Assembly: GCF_900142095.1 (NCBI RefSeq) | Contig: NZ_FQZP01000005.1 | Location: 1-64,000, forward strand | Source: Thermoclostridium caenicola | Lineage (GTDB): Bacteria; Bacillota; Clostridia; DSM-8532 | Length of the DNA: 64,000 nt | Reading direction: 5' to 3' | Shown here: piece after piece, positions 60,623 through 64,000 of the stretch | How the letters are laid out: each line of letters opens with the position of its first letter | Position numbering within the stretch: position 1 is the first letter of the stretch | Notes under the pieces: generated by a model | The model's database searches: none | The model's input: the letters and a program-made list of their open reading frames with translations, nothing else | What the model was told of the DNA's origin: nothing | Translations under genes and position numbers: made by a program

Positions 60623-63273
60623 CCATTCCGTTCTTCTTCCCTGAGCAAAGCTTCCATGCGTTCTTTGGTCTCCCGGGACAGCTTGTCCCTCAGATAGTTT
60701 CTGTCCATGGCCTGCTTTTCCCGGTAGGCCTGGAGGACGCCTTCGTTGGTTCTTTGCAGTTCCTTCCTGAGATCGTCGGCCGACCATACGGCACAGCCCG
60801 CCCCCCGGATGATAACCTGTTGCAGGTTATCCGATGTGGCTACGGTGATATCATATCGCTTCTGGTTATCGTGGGCAAACTTTTCGATATAATGGTCCGC
60901 CGTCTGGGCTTCGCGGGTATACACCACATGGATGTTATGGTAATCCAGGATCTCCTCCTGGTGCCCTTGCACCCGGTAAGCGTCAAAAACGGCAATGATC
61001 CGGCAGTTTCGTAACCCCCTGTACTTGCACAGTTCATCCAAAAGCCTGGTCCTTGCGGCATCGATATTGTCTTCCGCCAGTTCCCTGAGCTCAGGCCAGG
61101 CAAAGATGATGTTATAGCCATCCACGAGGAGATATTCTTCCTTTGCCTCCCGTGGCTTGCCCACATAGGGAGCGGGCTTGCCAGGACTTCCCGAAGCGGT
61201 TTTGGGTTTGTGCCAGACCGTCTTTTTACCCTGATTGGCAAAGTAAGTCCGCTGGAGGATCCTGTCAACCTCCTCCGGATCAAGCCATTCTTCCCTGTCT
61301 TTCTCCGACCGCTCCCTGTCTGGATTCTCCATTAAGTCCCTGTCGGGTTTCAGGCAGCTTTCAACATGCATATAGTTCTTGACTTGATCCCAACTGACAA
61401 GAAAACCGGTACCGTTGGCACAGAAAACTGAACCCGTGGGGTTGTCCGCGTCCCTTTCGGAATCATACCCTATCGCCCGGATGATTTCGTCTGCATTATG
61501 GCACGGACCGTATCCGGCAAGATGGCACATGAGCCGGCCATGACCCCTGGTATAGGCAGCCACATCCTTCTGATAGTTTCTCATGGTGCTGACCGGGGCT
61601 TTTCCTTCCAGCACCGCTACACCATCCTGAATGCGGGCAATCCGGCATGTACCGTGCATCTTTTCAATATCGGACATGGCACGGCCCACCATCTTCTCGG
61701 GAAGTTCCAGCTGAAAGGCGTAATAGGGTTCCAGCAGCACCGATTCGGCTTCCTTAAGCCCCTGGCGCACCGCGCGCCATGTGGCTTCCCGGAAGTCGCC
61801 GCCCTGCGTATGCTTGGGATGGGCCCGGCCGGAAACCAGGGTGATCTTCATATCGGTGATGGGCGAACCGGTGAGAACGCCCCTGTGCTCCTTCTCCTTC
61901 AGATGGGATAGGATGAGGTTCTTCCAGTTCCTCGCCAGCACATCATCGCTGCAGTCCACCGCATATTTCAGGCCGCTTCCCGGCTCCCCCGGCTCCAGCA
62001 GCAGGTGAACCTCGGCATAATGCCGCAGCGGCTCAAAATGGCCAACGCCTTCCACGGTATTGGCAATGGTCTCTTTATACAGAATCCGTCCGGCATCAAA
62101 GGTCACTTCCTGGCCAAACCGGTTCTGGATAAGACTTTTCAGGATCTCAAGCTGAACCTCGCCCATGACCTGGACCCGGATCTCCTCCAACTGTTCGTCC
62201 CAGACGATATGCAGCTCCGGATCCTCTTCCTCCAGCTGGCGCAGTTTGGGCAGCAGGACTTTGGGATCGCAGCCTTCCGGAGGCAGGATCTGATAGGTCA
62301 GAACGGGTTCCAGCACAGGCCTTCCGGAGGCTTCTTCCCCGCCAAGGCCATCGCCGGGTTTTGTGCGCGTAAGCCCGGTAACGGCGCATACGGCACCGGC
62401 TTCCGCCTCGCTCACCGCCTGGTATTTCGCCCCGGAATAGAGCCTTATCTGGTTTACTTTTTCCTCCCAGACACCGTTGCTTATAACATCCCGTGCCCGA
62501 AGCTTTCCGCCGGTGATCTTCATGTGGGTGAGTCGGTTTCCCTGTTCATCGCGGCTGATCTTGAATACCTTGGCACGGAAATCCCGTGGATAGACCGGAA
62601 CTTCCGCATACTTCACCAGCGCCCGCATAAAGGCCTCCACCCCCTCCAGTTTCAGGGCTGAGCCAAAAAAGCAGGGAAACAGTTTCCGGTCCCGGATGGC
62701 CTTTTTTATCTGCTGTGTTTTGAACTGGCCGGTTTTGAGATAAGCATCCATCATGCCTTCATCGCAAAGGGCCAGTTGCTCACAGAAGCTCGTCGTACCG
62801 GTCTGTCCGAAATCAACACAGCCTTCGCTGAGCTGTCTTTTCAGGGCATGGAGCAGTTCACTCCTGTCGGTACCTTCCTGATCCATTTTGTTGATGAAGA
62901 TGAAAGCGGGTATCCCGTAAAGTTCCAGCAAGCGCCACAGGGTTTTGGTATGCCCCTGCACACCGTCTGCCCCGCTCACCACCAGGATGGCGTAATCCAG
63001 CACCTGGAGCGTTCTTTCCATTTCCGCTGAAAAGTCCACATGCCCCGGGGTATCCAGAAGGGTAATCTGCGTGCCGTCCACTTCGAATATGGCCTGCTTG
63101 GAGAAAATGGTGATCCCCCGCGCACGTTCCAGTTCAAAATTATCCAGAAAAGCATCCTTTTTATCCACTCTGCCCAGTTTCCGGATCCTGCCGCTTAAAT
63201 AAAGCAAGCCCTCCGAGAGGGTCGTTTTGCCGGCGTCCACATGGGCCAGTATGCCAATAACCAGTTTGTTCAT
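60619..63273 (-). CDS. TetM-like ribosome-associated GTPase fused to a Rae1/YacP-type NYN domain
   Basis: 884 residues. Part 1 (1 to about 640) is an EF-G-like factor of the tetracycline ribosomal-protection group: G1 AHVDAGKT, G3 DTPGH, G4 NKMD, domains II-V, with EGKAPVSTMRNYQKDVAAYTRGHG near the end. Then comes a bridge with ANGTGFLVSWDQVKNYM and a charged linker (about 645-710). Part 2 (712-884) matches the NYN fold of Rae1: LLVDGYN, VFDAY, TADHYIE, ATSD, i.e. the acidic active-site set. Rae1 is known to cut mRNA in the ribosomal A site. A joint action at stalled ribosomes is my inference; tetracycline resistance is not shown. Confidence 0.9.
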   Translation of the reverse strand: MNKLVIGILAHVDAGKTTLSEGLLYLSGRIRKLGRVDKKDAFLDNFELERARGITIFSKQAIFEVDGTQITLLDTPGHVDFSAEMERTLQVLDYAILVVSGADGVQGHTKTLWRLLELYGIPAFIFINKMDQEGTDRSELLHALKRQLSEGCVDFGQTGTTSFCEQLALCDEGMMDAYLKTGQFKTQQIKKAIRDRKLFPCFFGSALKLEGVEAFMRALVKYAEVPVYPRDFRAKVFKISRDEQGNRLTHMKITGGKLRARDVISNGVWEEKVNQIRLYSGAKYQAVSEAEAGAVCAVTGLTRTKPGDGLGGEEASGRPVLEPVLTYQILPPEGCDPKVLLPKLRQLEEEDPELHIVWDEQLEEIRVQVMGEVQLEILKSLIQNRFGQEVTFDAGRILYKETIANTVEGVGHFEPLRHYAEVHLLLEPGEPGSGLKYAVDCSDDVLARNWKNLILSHLKEKEHRGVLTGSPITDMKITLVSGRAHPKHTQGGDFREATWRAVRQGLKEAESVLLEPYYAFQLELPEKMVGRAMSDIEKMHGTCRIARIQDGVAVLEGKAPVSTMRNYQKDVAAYTRGHGRLMCHLAGYGPCHNADEIIRAIGYDSERDADNPTGSVFCANGTGFLVSWDQVKNYMHVESCLKPDRDLMENPDRERSEKDREEWLDPEEVDRILQRTYFANQGKKTVWHKPKTASGSPGKPAPYVGKPREAKEEYLLVDGYNIIFAWPELRELAEDNIDAARTRLLDELCKYRGLRNCRIIAVFDAYRVQGHQEEILDYHNIHVVYTREAQTADHYIEKFAHDNQKRYDITVATSDNLQQVIIRGAGCAVWSADDLRKELQRTNEGVLQAYREKQAMDRNYLRDKLSRETKERMEALLREEERNG

Positions 63274-63319
63274 AGCCTGTTTTGATCCTTTGCCGTCCGG
63301 TTTTTACGGTAATAAATAT

Positions 63320-63348
63320 ATCATAACAGCTGGAACGAAAGCGGACAA
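63320..63348 (-). promoter_or_regulatory. Promoter of the GTPase-NYN gene
   Basis: Reverse strand: TTGTCC (63343-63348), 17-nt spacer, TATGAT (63320-63325). The 5' leader is only about 40 nt, too short for the attenuator found before classical tetM. Confidence 0.6.
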
Positions 63349-63376
63349 TTTGCAGGTTGTTCCAATACGGTATGAT

Positions 63377-63412
63377 GCAAAAAGCCACTTTTATTTGGTA
63401 TGTGGCTTTTCT
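63377..63412 (-). terminator. Terminator after the XRE regulator gene
   Basis: AAAAGCCAC and GTGGCTTTT pair around a 13-nt loop, with a further T on the minus-strand side. Confidence 0.78.
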
Positions 63413-63435
63413 GACCGACATTTGATTTTTACATC

Positions 63436-63642
63436 TTAATCATCTGCATATTCCAATATATCCCCAGGCTGGCATTTCAGTTCCCGGCATATGGCATTCA
63501 GCGTGGAAAACCTGATCGCCCTGACCTTGCCGGTTTTCAGATTTGACAGGTTAACAATGGATATGCCTACACGCTCCGATAATTCATTCAGCGATATCTT
63601 TCTGTCCGCCATCATCCGGTCCAGCCGCACAATGATAGCCAT
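63436..63642 (-). CDS. XRE-family (Cro/CI-type) regulator
   Basis: 68 residues, a single helix-turn-helix (MMADRKISLNELSERVGISIVNLSNLKTGKVRAIRFSTLNAICRELKCQPGDILEY). This YozG-like type commonly sits next to DUF2975 membrane proteins, as here (12-base gap). It may control the small two-gene unit; the signal is unknown. Confidence 0.92.
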   Translation of the reverse strand: MAIIVRLDRMMADRKISLNELSERVGISIVNLSNLKTGKVRAIRFSTLNAICRELKCQPGDILEYADD

Positions 63643-63654
63643 GCCATCATCCCC

Positions 63655-64000
63655 CTAAACGGTTTCATCGTATTCAGCCTGAAGATAACTGCCGTATCGG
63701 AAGATACCGCTTAGAACGAACAGCAGCAGACCTGCCATCAACAGATAGATATTCACTGAATAGCTCACAGGGATATCGTTTCCTTCCATCATGTTTATCA
63801 TTACCCTTGCCGGTATGAATTCAAATGCTGGAACCAGCAGGGAACCCCACACCAATGCAGTCCCGATGGCATGAATCCTGTCCGCGTTTTCTTTTTCGAA
63901 AGGCATATCATTATCTACCGACTTCATAATATGAACCAGCTTTTTGGACGCAAAAGCAACCAGAAGCATCAGCGCTGCCGTCATCAGCAGTGCCATGATG
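63655..64000 (-). CDS. DUF2975 membrane protein (5' end outside the window)
   Basis: At least 113 residues. The C-terminal part has ADRIHAIGTALVWGSLLVPAFEF and two more hydrophobic segments (VNIYLLMAGLLLFVLSGIFRYGSYLQAEYDETV), as in DUF2975 proteins, which usually have four membrane segments and about 160 residues. The frame stays open to the window edge, so the visible ATG is probably not the start. Precedes the XRE regulator. Confidence 0.82.
   Translation of the reverse strand, partial: IMALLMTAALMLLVAFASKKLVHIMKSVDNDMPFEKENADRIHAIGTALVWGSLLVPAFEFIPARVMINMMEGNDIPVSYSVNIYLLMAGLLLFVLSGIFRYGSYLQAEYDETV

Noticed and set aside
60619-63273. Calling the GTPase-NYN protein a tetracycline resistance determinant
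   Set aside because: It shares the ribosomal-protection fold, but has a long extra C-terminus and no tetM-type leader; resistance cannot be read from sequence.

Overview
The window looks like a chromosomal segment of a low-to-mid-GC, spore-former-type member of the Clostridia (Firmicutes). Evidence: a 16S rRNA 5' end with clostridial features, strong TTGACA/TATAAT promoters, GGAGG-type ribosome binding sites, a tryptophan T-box, many U-tailed intrinsic terminators, an FprA-type flavodiiron protein, a YtrA-type GntR regulator and a Bce-like sensor/transporter module. I cannot assign a genus. There is no clear prophage, plasmid, CRISPR array or intact insertion sequence.

Layout. 1-1027: 5' end of an rRNA operon reading off the left edge, preceded by four tandem sigma-A promoters. 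1059-8241: complete trpEGDCFBA operon (minus strand) controlled by a Trp-specific T-box. 8279-16058: lipoprotein, OmpR-type two-component pair, kdgK-kdgA with a palindromic operator, a uridine-kinase-like fusion protein with an ECF S component behind an unclassified leader, and deoD. 16260-20746: DEAD-box helicase, GH43 glycosidase, amidohydrolase, small Pro/Gly-rich protein. 20839-25607: GntR/ABC operon, ECF sigma factor with its partner, and a phosphoglyceromutase-like metalloenzyme. 25744-31494: ParB-like protein, esterase, acyl-CoA synthetase, a cmk-like/MATE gene pair and a truncated copy of it. 31922-35702: unknown protein plus CstA, then another MATE pump. 35806-36050, 44248-44338 and 47402-47613: copies of a GTCATTGCGAG palindromic repeat. 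36083-41149: Bce-like two-component/ABC module. 41380-43826: polar amino acid ABC transporter whose binding protein appears circularly permuted. 44424-50494: lplA-lpdA, a second ECF sigma/partner pair and a ProC-family protein. 50721-51624: two small membrane proteins. 51935-55960: separate HMA chaperone, P1B ATPase with an unusual CPG motif, Crp/Fnr regulator with a Cys/His-rich N-terminus, and flavodiiron protein. 56009-60139: membrane protein, patatin phospholipase, chemoreceptor. 60619-63273: TetM-like GTPase fused to a Rae1/YacP-type NYN nuclease. 63436-64000: XRE/DUF2975 pair cut by the window edge.

Most interesting: (i) the ribosome-protection-type GTPase fused to an A-site-endoribonuclease-like domain; (ii) the circularly permuted amino acid binding protein; (iii) the compact metal/oxygen or NO stress cluster; (iv) the four-promoter array and the long helix-6 insertion of the rRNA operon; (v) two leaders (before the ECF S component and before the chemoreceptor) that fit no RNA class I recognise. 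All functional statements are from reading sequence and family knowledge; nothing was searched or computed.
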